Shown: positions 50,689 through 59,350 of the stretch, one piece after another
Position numbering within the stretch: position 1 is the first letter of the stretch
Layout: every line of letters starts with the position of its first letter
NCBI GenBank assembly: GCA_035297265.1
Contig: DATGZH010000018.1
Span: 62,001-126,000, forward strand
DNA from: DATGZH01 sp035297265
GTDB taxonomy: Bacteria; Actinomycetota; Acidimicrobiia; Acidimicrobiales; RAAP-2
Direction: 5' to 3'
Length of the DNA stretch: 64,000 bases
Made by a program: the position numbers and the translations under genes
Notes under the pieces: generated by a model
Databases searched by the model: none
What the model saw: only the letters and a program-made list of their open reading frames with translations
Told to the model about the DNA's origin: nothing

Positions 50689-51354
50689 TCAGGCGGCGGT
50701 GTCGGCGGGCACCGTGGCCGGCACCGGACTGCCCCCGAAGCGCACGGTCACGCCGTGGCCCCGCATCACCCGAAGGAAGAGCGAGATCGAGAGGGCGACG
50801 CCGCCAACCGTCAGCGCCGTGCTCACGATGGTCCGCTCGAGGACGAAGGCGTGGAGCGAGGTGCTGAAGAGGAGCCACAGCACGAACCCGGCGTTCGTGA
50901 GCAGGACGATCGCCCAGAGGAGCGAGATCTTGACGAAGAACCGCTTGATGAAGGGTCGCGCCATGAGGTCGGGGTCGAGCGGGCAGAAGTCGAGGGCCAG
51001 ACGCTCGATCAGGGGCCGCCGGGAGAGGGCGGTCACGAGGAACAGCACGGCCACGAGGAACGTGCTGACCGACGGCTGGATGAAGTAGACGACGGCGCTC
51101 CCGGTGGCGAACGACACGATGCTCCGGGCGGTGAGGAGGACGAGACTCAGCACGAGGAGTCCCGACGGCCGCTCCCGGCGGAGCAGGCGACGGCCCACCG
51201 CCAGGTAGGCCCAGACGAGCGCGCCCACGAGCGCCCCTTTGAAGCCGGCCGTGACGAGCACGACGTAGAAGATGACGCCCGGGCCGATCGAGCTCTCGAC
51301 GAGCCCGGGAAGGGAGTGCCGGGCCAGCGCCTTGAACGACGGCACGTGGAACAC
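50689..51354 (-). CDS. VC0807-type integral membrane protein
   Basis: A 221-residue membrane protein with about six hydrophobic segments. It has the layout of the VC0807 family: LPGLVESSIGPGVIFYVVLVTAGFKGALVGALVWAYLA, ARSIVSFATGSAVVYFIQPSVSTFLVAVLFLV, then a cytoplasmic helix FIKRFFVKISLLWAIVLL and a final paired-helix region. The family is uncharacterised. The start is uncertain: I use GTG 51354 (VFHVPSFKALARH). A longer frame to 51645 would add ~97 low-complexity residues that look non-coding. TACGGT at 51440-51445 could be its -10 box. It lies upstream of the LLM gene on the same strand. Confidence 0.65.
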   Translation of the reverse strand: MFHVPSFKALARHSLPGLVESSIGPGVIFYVVLVTAGFKGALVGALVWAYLAVGRRLLRRERPSGLLVLSLVLLTARSIVSFATGSAVVYFIQPSVSTFLVAVLFLVTALSRRPLIERLALDFCPLDPDLMARPFIKRFFVKISLLWAIVLLTNAGFVLWLLFSTSLHAFVLERTIVSTALTVGGVALSISLFLRVMRGHGVTVRFGGSPVPATVPADTAA

Positions 51355-51610
51355 GGGCGTCGATTCGCGTCGCGGTCCGGCGGTGGAGGGGGACGCCGGT
51401 CCGCACCGAAGAGCAGAAGGTGCAGAGACGATGAGCGGCACCGTAGTGGCCCCTCTCGGGTTCGGGGCGTCGGCTGGCTGACGCGATTGCGCCATTCCTC
51501 GGCTGGCCGTCAGGCCGCCCCCGCCCCCGCCCCGCCGAACTGGACTTTCGTCCGGCGGTCTCACCCGGGAGTTCGACGCCGGTGCCCCGCAGGCCGCAGA
51601 ATTGGGCCGA

Positions 51611-52789
51611 ATGCGCGAGGAGCGTCGGAAGCCGCCGGATCTCACGGTCGTGGCCGTGCCCTTCTACTTCGCCGCCATGGGCGCGGAGTACCTCTGGCTG
51701 CGCCGCCGGGCGGCCCGCCGGGGGCGCAGCGCCGGCGACTACGAGCGTCGCGACACACTGGCCAGCCTGACCATGGGGGTGGGCAGCCTGGTCGCGCCCC
51801 TCGTGATCCCCCGACTGCTCCGGCCCTTCACCCCGGGTCGGGGCCGGCTCGGCAAGGTGCTCGTCGGGACGGCGGTCGCCGCCGCTGGCGTGACCACGGC
51901 GGCCGACGCGGTGGCTCGCCGCACCGCCCGGACCGACGACGACCCGCCCGACGGAGCAGCCCGCCGCGCCACCCTCCACCGCTGGGCCCGTCGGGCGGCC
52001 TCGGTCGGCGGCGTGGCCGCGGTGGTCACCGGTGGGGTGGCCGTGACCACGACGTGGGCGGCCCGGCTGTCGCCGGCCCGGTTCTGGCGCCACCGCGCCC
52101 TGCCGGACTGGGGCTCGGGCCCGCTGGCGGTGGCGGCCGCCGTCGCCGGCTGGGACTTCCTCTACTACTGGAACCACCGCTTCATGCACGAGAGCCGCTA
52201 CATGTGGGCGGTCCACGTGGTGCACCACTCGAGCGAGCACTACAACCTCTCGACCGCCCTCCGGCAGCCGGTGGCCGACTCGCTCGGCACCTCGGTGCCC
52301 TACGGCCTGCTCTGCCTCCTCGGCCTCGGGCCCGATGTGGTCGAGACGGCCCGGGGCGTGAACCTCCTCTACCAGTTCTGGATCCACACCGAGACGATCG
52401 ACCGGCTCGGACCGCCCGAGGCGGTGCTGAACACGCCGTCGCACCACCGGGTCCACCATGGCTCCAACCGGCAGTACCTCGACCGCAACCACGGCAGCAT
52501 CCTCATCGTCTGGGACCGTCTGTTCGGCACCTTCGAGCCGGAGGGCGAGCCCGTCGTCTACGGGCTGACCAAGAACATCGACACGTTCCAGCCGGGTCGC
52601 ATCGCCGGTCACGAGTACGTGGACATGCTCCGCGACGTGGCCGCCTCGACCAGCTGGCGGGAACGCCTGTCCTACGTGGTGCGCGGGCCGGGCTGGGCCA
52701 ACCGCCACCGGGCCGAGGTGGGTGCCGCCGCCGCCCCGCCGCCGCCCGACCCCGACCACGTCGCGCTGGCCGTCCCGGCGGGCCGGTAG
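51611..52789 (+). CDS. sterol desaturase / fatty acid hydroxylase family di-iron membrane protein
   Basis: A 392-residue membrane oxygenase. All three histidine clusters that bind the di-iron centre are present: HRFMH, HVVHHSSEHYN and, later, HHRVHHG. An extra N-terminal region (residues 1-165) has two hydrophobic helices and basic loops. The core hydrophobic segments flank YYWNHRFMHESRYMWAVH. Members hydroxylate or desaturate lipids, sterols or alkylglycerols. The ATG at 51611 is preferred over TTG 51602. The following LLM gene starts 24 bases downstream on the same strand. Substrate unknown. Confidence 0.88.
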   Translation: MREERRKPPDLTVVAVPFYFAAMGAEYLWLRRRAARRGRSAGDYERRDTLASLTMGVGSLVAPLVIPRLLRPFTPGRGRLGKVLVGTAVAAAGVTTAADAVARRTARTDDDPPDGAARRATLHRWARRAASVGGVAAVVTGGVAVTTTWAARLSPARFWRHRALPDWGSGPLAVAAAVAGWDFLYYWNHRFMHESRYMWAVHVVHHSSEHYNLSTALRQPVADSLGTSVPYGLLCLLGLGPDVVETARGVNLLYQFWIHTETIDRLGPPEAVLNTPSHHRVHHGSNRQYLDRNHGSILIVWDRLFGTFEPEGEPVVYGLTKNIDTFQPGRIAGHEYVDMLRDVAASTSWRERLSYVVRGPGWANRHRAEVGAAAAPPPPDPDHVALAVPAGR

Positions 52790-52813
52790 GCCGGCGTCCT
52801 CCGAGGAGCCGGC

Positions 52814-53866
52814 ATGAAGTTCGGGACCTACCACACCTACCAGGTCCCACCTTGGACGACGCCGGGGCAGGTGCTGGTGGACGAGCTCGAGCGGGTCCGG
52901 TCGGCGGAGCGGCTGGGCTTCGACAGCGTCTGGGTGCCCGAGCAGCACTTCTTCGACTACTGCGGCTGCCCGGACGCCCTCACGATGGTCACCTATCTCC
53001 TGGGGCAGACCACCCGGGTGCGGGTCGGTGCGGCGGTGGTGAACCAGTCGCTCACCCATCCGCTCCGCTTCGTCGAACGGGCCTCGCTGCTCGACCACCT
53101 AGGGGGCGGCCGGGTGGACCTGTGCATCGGCCGCGGCTACCAGTGGCCGCAGAACGTCGTGTTCGGCGTCGAGGAGGCCACCACGAAGGCCCGGTTCACC
53201 GAGTCGCTCGACATCATCCAGGCCGTCTGGGACGGCGGCACCGCCGGGTACGACGGGCGCTTCTTCTCGTTCCCCCCGGTCCGGGTCTTCCCGGGCGCCC
53301 GGCGCCCGGCCGACCAGGTCCTCCTCATGAGCGTCGGCGGCACGACCCCCATCGAAGAGACGGTCGAGCGGGGCCTGCCGCTGGCCCTCGCCTCACCCTT
53401 CTATCCGGTCGAGGCCACCGCCTCGCAGTTCGCCCGCTACGTCGGGCTGCTCGGGGAGGCCGACGTCGACGCCGAGCTCTTCTTGGACCGGGCCATCGTG
53501 CTCGTCTACGCCCTGCTGGCCCCCACGAGTGAGGAGGCCCGCTCCATCGCCAAGCGCCCCTACGAGTGGCACATGGCGAAGCTCGCCGCGCTGAGCGGCG
53601 GGCCAGCCGAAGGTCACGAGTGGGCCTCGCTCTACGCATCCGACGACGACCCGCCCGAGATCGCCGAGGCCGACTACGCCAAGCAGACCGAGACCAACCT
53701 CCTCTTCGACGACCCCGACGGGTTCGCCGAGAAGCTCGACGTCCTCCGGAGCGCCGGGGTGCGCAACGTCGTCGTCTGGATGGGCGTGGGGGGCGTGGCC
53801 CACGAACACGTGCTGCGCTCGATGACCCTGTTCGCCTCCGAGGTGATGCCCCGCTTCACCGGCTGA
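52814..53866 (+). CDS. LLM-class flavin-dependent monooxygenase (bacterial luciferase-like)
   Basis: A 350-residue protein of the flavin (FMN)-using branch of the luciferase-like family: MKFGTYHTYQVPPW, GFDSVWVPEQHFFDYCGCPDALTMVTYL, TTRVRVGAAVVNQSLTHPLRFVERASLLDHLGGGRVDLCIGRGYQ, and FTESLDIIQAVWDG. The E/QHFF motif and the R.GAAV strand are typical of alkanal/alkane-type monooxygenases rather than F420 enzymes, but cofactor choice cannot be certain. GAGGAGCCGGC precedes the ATG. Co-orientation with the di-iron hydroxylase suggests consecutive oxidation steps. Confidence 0.86.
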   Translation: MKFGTYHTYQVPPWTTPGQVLVDELERVRSAERLGFDSVWVPEQHFFDYCGCPDALTMVTYLLGQTTRVRVGAAVVNQSLTHPLRFVERASLLDHLGGGRVDLCIGRGYQWPQNVVFGVEEATTKARFTESLDIIQAVWDGGTAGYDGRFFSFPPVRVFPGARRPADQVLLMSVGGTTPIEETVERGLPLALASPFYPVEATASQFARYVGLLGEADVDAELFLDRAIVLVYALLAPTSEEARSIAKRPYEWHMAKLAALSGGPAEGHEWASLYASDDDPPEIAEADYAKQTETNLLFDDPDGFAEKLDVLRSAGVRNVVVWMGVGGVAHEHVLRSMTLFASEVMPRFTG

Positions 53867-53927
53867 GCCTGCGGCGGCCGGCGTGCCCGGTGACCACGCG
53901 CCGGAATTCGGCGCGGCGTCCGGTCAC

Positions 53928-54125
53928 TCAGCCTTCGTCGATGGAGATCGCGCCCTCCGGGCAGGTGAGCACGGCCTTGCGCACCAGCTCCTCCTGGTCC
54001 GCCGGGACGTCCTCGTCGGCCACGTAGGCGTGCCCGTCCTCCTCACGGAGGGAGAAGACCTTGGGTGCGGCCAGGTTGCAGAGCGTGTGGCCCTGACAGA
54101 CGTCGGGGTCGATCCGCACTTTCAT
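53928..54125 (-). CDS. P450-associated ferredoxin with CxxHxxC cluster motif
   Basis: A 65-residue ferredoxin encoded 13 bases after a P450 gene. The cluster motif is C-Q-G-H-T-L-C near residues 10-16, with the distal LTCPEGAI; His replaces the second cysteine of a classical CxxCxxC. This is the known [3Fe-4S]-type pattern (CXXHXXC) of actinobacterial ferredoxins paired with P450s. It should pass single electrons from a ferredoxin reductase to the neighbouring P450. The ATG at 54125 begins MKVRIDPDVC; longer frames upstream run into the P450 in another frame. Confidence 0.88.
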   Translation of the reverse strand: MKVRIDPDVCQGHTLCNLAAPKVFSLREEDGHAYVADEDVPADQEELVRKAVLTCPEGAISIDEG

Positions 54126-54138
54126 GAGCCGGACCTCC

Positions 54139-55437
54139 TCATGCGGGGGCGTCGTGCTCGAGGCGCTCCTGCCAGGCGTCGATGACGTCGACCACTGGCG
54201 GTCCCTGCCGGGACTGTGGCGGGAAGACGGCCGGCAGATGCTGGTAGCCGTTGATCGTCCCGATGTCCTCGTAGCGGACGACGCCCTCCTCGAGGCAACG
54301 GTACTCGGGGAGCCGAGTGAGGACCTCGGTGAGCATGGTCTTGAACGACATCCTCGCCAGGTTGGACCCGATGCACCGGTGGACGCCGAGGCCGAAGGCG
54401 GCGTGACGGTTGGGGAACCGCTCGAGGACGATCTCGTCCGGCTCGGCGTAGGCGTCGGGGTCGTGGTTGGCGAGGGCGTAGGCCATCCAGACCCGTTCCC
54501 CTTCGGCGAAGCGGAAGCCGCCCACCTCGCAGTCCCGGGTGACCGTCCGCCCGCCCCCCTGGGCGGGCGTGGCGTAGCGGACGAATTCCTCGGCGGCCGT
54601 GTCGAGCAGCGACGGATCGGCCAGCAGCTGCTGGCGGTCCACGGGGCGCCCGTCGAGCCAGTGGAGCGCATGTGACGTGAGGGCCGTCGTGGTGTCGAAA
54701 CCGCCACCGATGAGCAGCACCAAGGTGCCGAGGATGTCGCCCTCGTCGAAGTCCGCACCGTCGTCCCGGGCGTCGACCAACGCCTTGATCATCCCGGCCC
54801 GCGGCCGGGTCCGCATGCTGGCCATGGCCTCGGCGAGCCGCTCGACCATCGCCAGGTTGCCCTCCAGCACCTTGGCGAAGGCCGGGCTGTTCGGAGGCGT
54901 GTACACGATGGCGTGGGCCGGCTCGCAGTAGTGCACCCAGTCGACGAGCGGCAAGCCCAGCATGCCCATCGTGAGGACGGCGGGCACCACGTTGGCGAGG
55001 TCGTCGACGAAGTCGATCGCCCCGGACTCGACGACGTCGTCGAGGCAGGCCTTGGTCAGTTCGGTCACGAGAGGGCGCCACCGCTCGACGGCGGCGGGCG
55101 AGAGGAAGGGGTTGAGCACCCGTCGGTACTCGAGTTGCTCGGGCGGGTCCATCTCCAAGAAGCCGCCTCGGGTCGTGCCGCCGACGGGGGAGGGGATGGC
55201 CACCCCGCCGTAGCCCTGGCGGATGCCGAGGGGGTCGTGGTCGTTGGAGAAGAGCTCCGGATGCTTGGCCATCTCGCCGAGGAGGTCCCGCCCGGTGATG
55301 ATCCAGTAGCCGCCGTGCCGCTCGCTCCAGGTGGCCGGGCACTGGGACCGCAGCTCGTGGCTGACCTGGGGGAACCCGGCCTTGTAGGCCGGTGAGTGCT
55401 GGTCGAAGTCGACTACCACGCGGTCATCGCTCGCCAT
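54139..55437 (-). CDS. cytochrome P450
   Basis: A 432-residue P450 with I-helix GGGFDTTTAL (Asp-Thr-Thr), K-helix EEFVRY, and haem loop FGLGVHRCIGSNLARM with the Cys ligand. The C-helix region is FLEMDPPEQLEYRRVLNPF. GGAGGCC precedes the ATG. Its ferredoxin gene follows immediately, so redox partner and oxygenase are co-expressed; no reductase is nearby. It is not a close copy of the P450 at 13760 (different I-helix and haem loops). Sequence style resembles actinobacterial P450s acting on terpenes or steroids, but the substrate is not known. Confidence 0.92.
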   Translation of the reverse strand: MASDDRVVVDFDQHSPAYKAGFPQVSHELRSQCPATWSERHGGYWIITGRDLLGEMAKHPELFSNDHDPLGIRQGYGGVAIPSPVGGTTRGGFLEMDPPEQLEYRRVLNPFLSPAAVERWRPLVTELTKACLDDVVESGAIDFVDDLANVVPAVLTMGMLGLPLVDWVHYCEPAHAIVYTPPNSPAFAKVLEGNLAMVERLAEAMASMRTRPRAGMIKALVDARDDGADFDEGDILGTLVLLIGGGFDTTTALTSHALHWLDGRPVDRQQLLADPSLLDTAAEEFVRYATPAQGGGRTVTRDCEVGGFRFAEGERVWMAYALANHDPDAYAEPDEIVLERFPNRHAAFGLGVHRCIGSNLARMSFKTMLTEVLTRLPEYRCLEEGVVRYEDIGTINGYQHLPAVFPPQSRQGPPVVDVIDAWQERLEHDAPA

Positions 55438-55791
55438 GGCCTCCAGCCTTCCTCGCTCTCCCTTTCCGGACTGTACCGCCGTGTCGGGTCGGGAACCGGG
55501 GGTGCGGCCGACCGGCCTCCGTCAGAGGCGACGGCAACCGAGGTTGCAGCGGCGGCCCGATCAGGCACGTCTGTTGCCGGCGTGTCACGAACCCGACGGG
55601 CCGTTGCAAAGGTCGTGCAACCACCCGTCGAATGCTCGTTTGGGAAGCAATGACACGGACCACATGACGCGCAAGTTGCACCTGTGCTGAGTTTTTCGAA
55701 ATTCGTCGGGGGTGCCCTTTTACCGGCTTCTTAACTCGGCTAATTTTCTCGTTGGGGACTGGGGCTTAGGGTCCAGGCGGAGGGGAAAACG
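55438..55791. other. intergenic promoter region before the giant secreted protein
   Basis: No gene is supported on either strand. The right half is markedly AT-richer than the surroundings (around GTTTTTCGAAATTCG and TTCTTAACTCGGCTAATTTTCTCG). Two -10-like boxes are present, TAATTT at 55741-55746 (TTTTAC lies 17 bases upstream) and TAGGGT at 55767-55772. The ribosome site CGGAGGGG precedes ATG 55792. The AT-rich segment is a good candidate for regulator binding. Confidence 0.45.
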
Positions 55792-58700
55792 ATGCGCACT
55801 TTGCCCGAGCAGCGCCCGTTCAGTGTCGGCAGTATCGATCGGGTGGTCAGACCGAGCCGTATGCGGTTGTTCGCGCTCGCGGCCGCGTTGCCCTTGGTCG
55901 CGCTCTCATCCGTGGTCTTCGCGCCTTCCACCGCGTCGGCCACCACGTACGGCGCGCAGGTCACGCTGAACTTCAATTTCGGTTTCTTCAACGACCCGAT
56001 CTCCGTCGCTACCGACGGCGCCGGCGATGTGTTCGCGCTTGGTCAAGCCGGGTCGATCATGAAGCTCACGCCGTCGAACGTCCAGACAACGCTGCCGTTC
56101 ACCGGCTTGTCGAAGACCGTCCCACCGACGCGCATCGCCGTGGATCCGGCCGGGGACGTCTTCGTCGCCGACACTGGCAACAACCGGGTCGTCGAGATGA
56201 CCGCGGGGGGCGTACAGTCCGTCGTCCCGTTCACGGGTCTTTCTTCACCGAACGGCGTCGCTGTCGATCCCGGTGGCGACGTCTTCGTGGCCGACTCGCA
56301 GAACGGCCGGGTGGTCGAGCTGCCGGTGGGCCAGCCCCAGATCACCCTCCTGAGCGGGCTGGCCGATCCGACGTCCCTCGCCGTCGACCCCGCCGGTGAC
56401 GTCGTCGTCATCGAGAGCGGTGGGCTCTCGCCGCAGGTCATCGAGCTGCCGGCTGGGGCCACCAGTGCGACCTCGTTGAACTTCACCGGTCTCTCCAACT
56501 CCAAGGCCGTGGCGATGGACGTCGGGGGGAACATCTATGTCGCCGACGGCGGGAACCTCCGGGTCCTCTACCTGGCGGCTGACGGGGTCACCCAGCTGAC
56601 GCTGCCGTTCACCGGTCTCAACAACCCGGCCGGCGTGGCCGTCGACTCCCACGGGGACGTCTTCGCCGCCAACACCGGGGCGAACGACATCGTCGAGCTC
56701 CCCGTGGCCCAGACCACCAAGATCACCCCGAACATCACCTGGCCGACGCCGACCGCCATCTCCTACGGCACGCCACTCAGCTCGACCCAGCTCGACGCCA
56801 CGGCGTCGACTCCGGGCACCTACGTCTACACGCCGCCCGCCGGTACGGTGCTCGGTGTCGGCACGCAGACGCTGACCGTCCAGTTCACGCCGACGGACAC
56901 CACCGACTACAACTCGACGAGCGCTTCGGTGACGCTCAACGTGAACCAGGCCACGCCGACGATCACCTGGGCCGCGCCGAATCCGATCACCTACGGCACG
57001 CCGCTCAGCAATACCCAGCTCGACGCCACGGCTTCGGTGCCCGGCAACTTCGTCTACAACCCCCTTGCCGGCACGGTGCTCGGCGCGGGCACCCAGACGC
57101 TGTCGGTCACGTTCACCCCGACCAACGGGGCGGACTACTCGACGGCCACCGCCTCGACCTCGCTGACGGTGAGCCAGGCGTCGCCCGCCCTCAGCTGGAC
57201 GGCACCCAACCCCATCAGCTACGGCACGCCGCTCGGCTCGACGCAGCTCGATGCCACTGCCTCGGTCGCGGGGACCTTCGTCTACAGCCCGCCCGCCGGC
57301 ACGGTCCTCGGCGCGGGCACCCAAACGTTGTCGGCCACCTTCACGCCGAGTGACCCGACGGACTACGCGTCGGCCGGGATGATCACCACCACGATCACGG
57401 TGAACGCCGTGACGCCCGCGCTCTCGTGGGCCACGCCGGCCGCTATCTCCTACGGGACGGTGCTCGGCTCGACCCAGCTCGACGCCACGGCCTCGGTGCC
57501 GGGCACCTTCGCCTACACGCCCGCGGCCGGCGCCACACTGAGCGCAGGCACCCACACAATGTCAGTGACGTTCACGCCGAACGACACGACGGACTACACC
57601 TCGGCGAGCACGACCACCAGCCTGGCGGTGAACCAGGTCACCCCGAACATCACCTGGCCGACGCCGGCCGCCATCTCCTACGGGACGGTGCTCGGCTCGA
57701 CCCAGCTCGACGCCACGGCCTCGGTGCCGGGCACCTTCGCCTACACGCCGGCGGCCGGCGCCACACTGAGCGCAGGCACCCACACGCTGTCAGTGACGTT
57801 CACGCCGAACGACACGACGGACTACACCTCGGCGAGCACGACCACCAGCCTAGCGGTGAACCAGGTCACCCCGGTCGTCTCGTGGAGCGCTCCGGGCGCC
57901 ATCACCTACGGCACGGCGCTCGGCTCGACCCAGCTCGACGCCACGGCCTCGGTGCCGGGCACCTTCGCCTACACGCCGGCGGCCGGTACGGTCCTCGGCG
58001 CGGGCACCCACAGCCTGTCGGTGACCTTCACCCCGACGGACGCGACCGACTACACGTCGGCCAGCGGCTCGACGTCGATCACGGTGAACCTGGGATCGCC
58101 GGTCGTCTCGTGGAGCGCTCCGGGCGCCATCACCTACGGCACGGCGCTCGGATCGACGCAGCTCGACGCCACGTCCTCGGTGCCGGGGACCCTCGTCTAC
58201 AGCCCGCCGGCCGGCACCGTGCTCGGCGCCGGCACCCACACGCTGTCGGTCACGTTCACGCCGACCGACAGTGCGGACTACTCGTCGGTGACCACGACCA
58301 CCTCGGTCACGGTCAACCCGGCCATCCTCACGGTGACGGCGACCAACGCCAGCCGTCCCTTCGGGCAGCCGAATACGCTCACCTACTCCGTGGGCGGGTT
58401 CGTGAACGGTGACACCTCGTCGGTCGTCAGTGGCAGCGCCAGCTGCACCACGACGGCGACCCAGACGAGCCAGGCGGGGATCTACCCGATCACCTGCACG
58501 ATCGGGACGCTCTCGGCGGCGAACTACACCTTCACGTTCGTGTCCGGCACGCTCACCGTGACGTCGACCGGGTGTGTGAACGGCACGGTCAACGGGAACA
58601 TCACCGTGGGCGCGGGCCAGACCGTATGCCTCAACGGGAGCGCCAACATCAGGGGCTCGATCACGATCGGTGCCGGTGGCGCGCTCGACATCCAGGGCGG

Positions 58701-59223
58701 CACAGTCCGCGGGTCGATCACGGACAACGGCGGCGCCAGCCTCCGGGTCTGCAACGCCACGGTCACGGGATCGGTCGACGTGACGAGCAGCTCCGGCCCG
58801 GTGATGCTCGGCAACAACGGCTCGTGCGGTGGCGCCCTCATCGGAGGTTCGGTGACGCTGTCGAACAGCGGGGCGGTGAGCGCCCAAGGTGACCTCATCT
58901 TCGGTCAGCTGACGGCGAGCGGTGACACCGGTCCGGTGGCCATCAACGGCAACTACGTCACAGCGCCCATCGTCGTCACGGGCGACAGCAGCGGGGTGAG
59001 CGTGAACGGGAACCTCTCCGGTCCGGTCACCGTGAGTGGGAACACCGGCACGGTGACGGTGGCCGGGGACTTCGTGATCGGGTCGCTCAGCGTGCTCAAC
59101 AACGTCGGCACGGTGACCGTCGACAACAACACCGTGTTCGGGGGGTTGACGGTCATGGGCAACACCGATCCGGTCCACGTCTTCAACAACTTCGTCGCCG
59201 GACCGAAGCACATCCAGACCTAG
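55792..59223 (+). CDS. giant secreted protein: NHL-type propeller, seven 76-residue Ig-like repeats, C-terminal beta-helix
   Basis: A 1143-residue exported protein. The signal peptide lies at about 24-52 (MRLFALAAALPLVALSSVVF...ASA). Residues ~55-310 hold about six NHL-like units (for example PNGVAVDPGGDVFVADSQNGRVVELP), a probable beta-propeller. Seven tandem repeats of 76-77 residues start at residue 315 (pattern ITW..P..I.YGT.LGSTQLDATASVPGTF.Y.P..GT.L.AGT.TLSVTFTP.D..DY..A). Next come an MBG-like domain (LTVTATNASRPFGQPNTLTY) and, from ~925, a Gly/Asn-rich series of short strands (GNITVG, RGSITIG, GSVDVT, NGNYVT, NGNLSG) resembling a bactofilin or beta-helix stack. There is no sortase signal and no C-terminal membrane anchor. 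Probably surface-bound or released. Confidence 0.88.
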   Translation: MRTLPEQRPFSVGSIDRVVRPSRMRLFALAAALPLVALSSVVFAPSTASATTYGAQVTLNFNFGFFNDPISVATDGAGDVFALGQAGSIMKLTPSNVQTTLPFTGLSKTVPPTRIAVDPAGDVFVADTGNNRVVEMTAGGVQSVVPFTGLSSPNGVAVDPGGDVFVADSQNGRVVELPVGQPQITLLSGLADPTSLAVDPAGDVVVIESGGLSPQVIELPAGATSATSLNFTGLSNSKAVAMDVGGNIYVADGGNLRVLYLAADGVTQLTLPFTGLNNPAGVAVDSHGDVFAANTGANDIVELPVAQTTKITPNITWPTPTAISYGTPLSSTQLDATASTPGTYVYTPPAGTVLGVGTQTLTVQFTPTDTTDYNSTSASVTLNVNQATPTITWAAPNPITYGTPLSNTQLDATASVPGNFVYNPLAGTVLGAGTQTLSVTFTPTNGADYSTATASTSLTVSQASPALSWTAPNPISYGTPLGSTQLDATASVAGTFVYSPPAGTVLGAGTQTLSATFTPSDPTDYASAGMITTTITVNAVTPALSWATPAAISYGTVLGSTQLDATASVPGTFAYTPAAGATLSAGTHTMSVTFTPNDTTDYTSASTTTSLAVNQVTPNITWPTPAAISYGTVLGSTQLDATASVPGTFAYTPAAGATLSAGTHTLSVTFTPNDTTDYTSASTTTSLAVNQVTPVVSWSAPGAITYGTALGSTQLDATASVPGTFAYTPAAGTVLGAGTHSLSVTFTPTDATDYTSASGSTSITVNLGSPVVSWSAPGAITYGTALGSTQLDATSSVPGTLVYSPPAGTVLGAGTHTLSVTFTPTDSADYSSVTTTTSVTVNPAILTVTATNASRPFGQPNTLTYSVGGFVNGDTSSVVSGSASCTTTATQTSQAGIYPITCTIGTLSAANYTFTFVSGTLTVTSTGCVNGTVNGNITVGAGQTVCLNGSANIRGSITIGAGGALDIQGGTVRGSITDNGGASLRVCNATVTGSVDVTSSSGPVMLGNNGSCGGALIGGSVTLSNSGAVSAQGDLIFGQLTASGDTGPVAINGNYVTAPIVVTGDSSGVSVNGNLSGPVTVSGNTGTVTVAGDFVIGSLSVLNNVGTVTVDNNTVFGGLTVMGNTDPVHVFNNFVAGPKHIQT
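56734..58332 (+). repeat. seven tandem 228-231 bp coding repeats
   Basis: Units begin at 56734, 56962, 57190, 57421, 57649, 57877 and 58105. Units 4 and 5 (57421-57648 and 57649-57876) are nearly identical, and units 6 and 7 share long identical blocks, pointing to recent duplication or gene conversion. The array is in frame throughout; copy number may vary between strains. Confidence 0.9.
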
Positions 59224-59316
59224 ATCACCTGGTCCACTGCGCCCGTCGGGCTCCCGGTAGGTCGCTGGCAGAGAGCACCCTCCGGTAGCGGGGGCAGGGT
59301 CGGGGCGAGGTGTCGT

Positions 59317-59344
59317 ACGAGGGGCCCCTGCGGGGGCCCCTCGT
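59317..59344. terminator. bidirectional hairpin terminator between convergent genes
   Basis: ACGAGGGGCCCC at 59317-59328 pairs perfectly with its inverted copy at 59333-59344 around a TGCG loop, a 12-bp stem. It lies 93 bases after the secreted protein gene and 6 bases before the end of the convergent amidohydrolase gene. There is no T-run on either side. Confidence 0.65.
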
Positions 59345-59350
59345 CGCGGC

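Noticed and set aside
51355..51645. Longer start for the VC0807-type membrane protein
   Set aside because: The added ~97 residues are low-complexity and overlap the upstream region of the divergent hydroxylase gene.
56734..58332. CRISPR-like array
   Set aside because: The repeats are 228-231 bases, contiguous, in frame and without unique spacers. They encode protein.
56245..58412. Long open frames in other phases across the tandem repeats
   Set aside because: They are frame-shifted copies of the Ig-like repeat array. Only the plus frame 55792-59223 has a signal peptide and folded-domain patterns.
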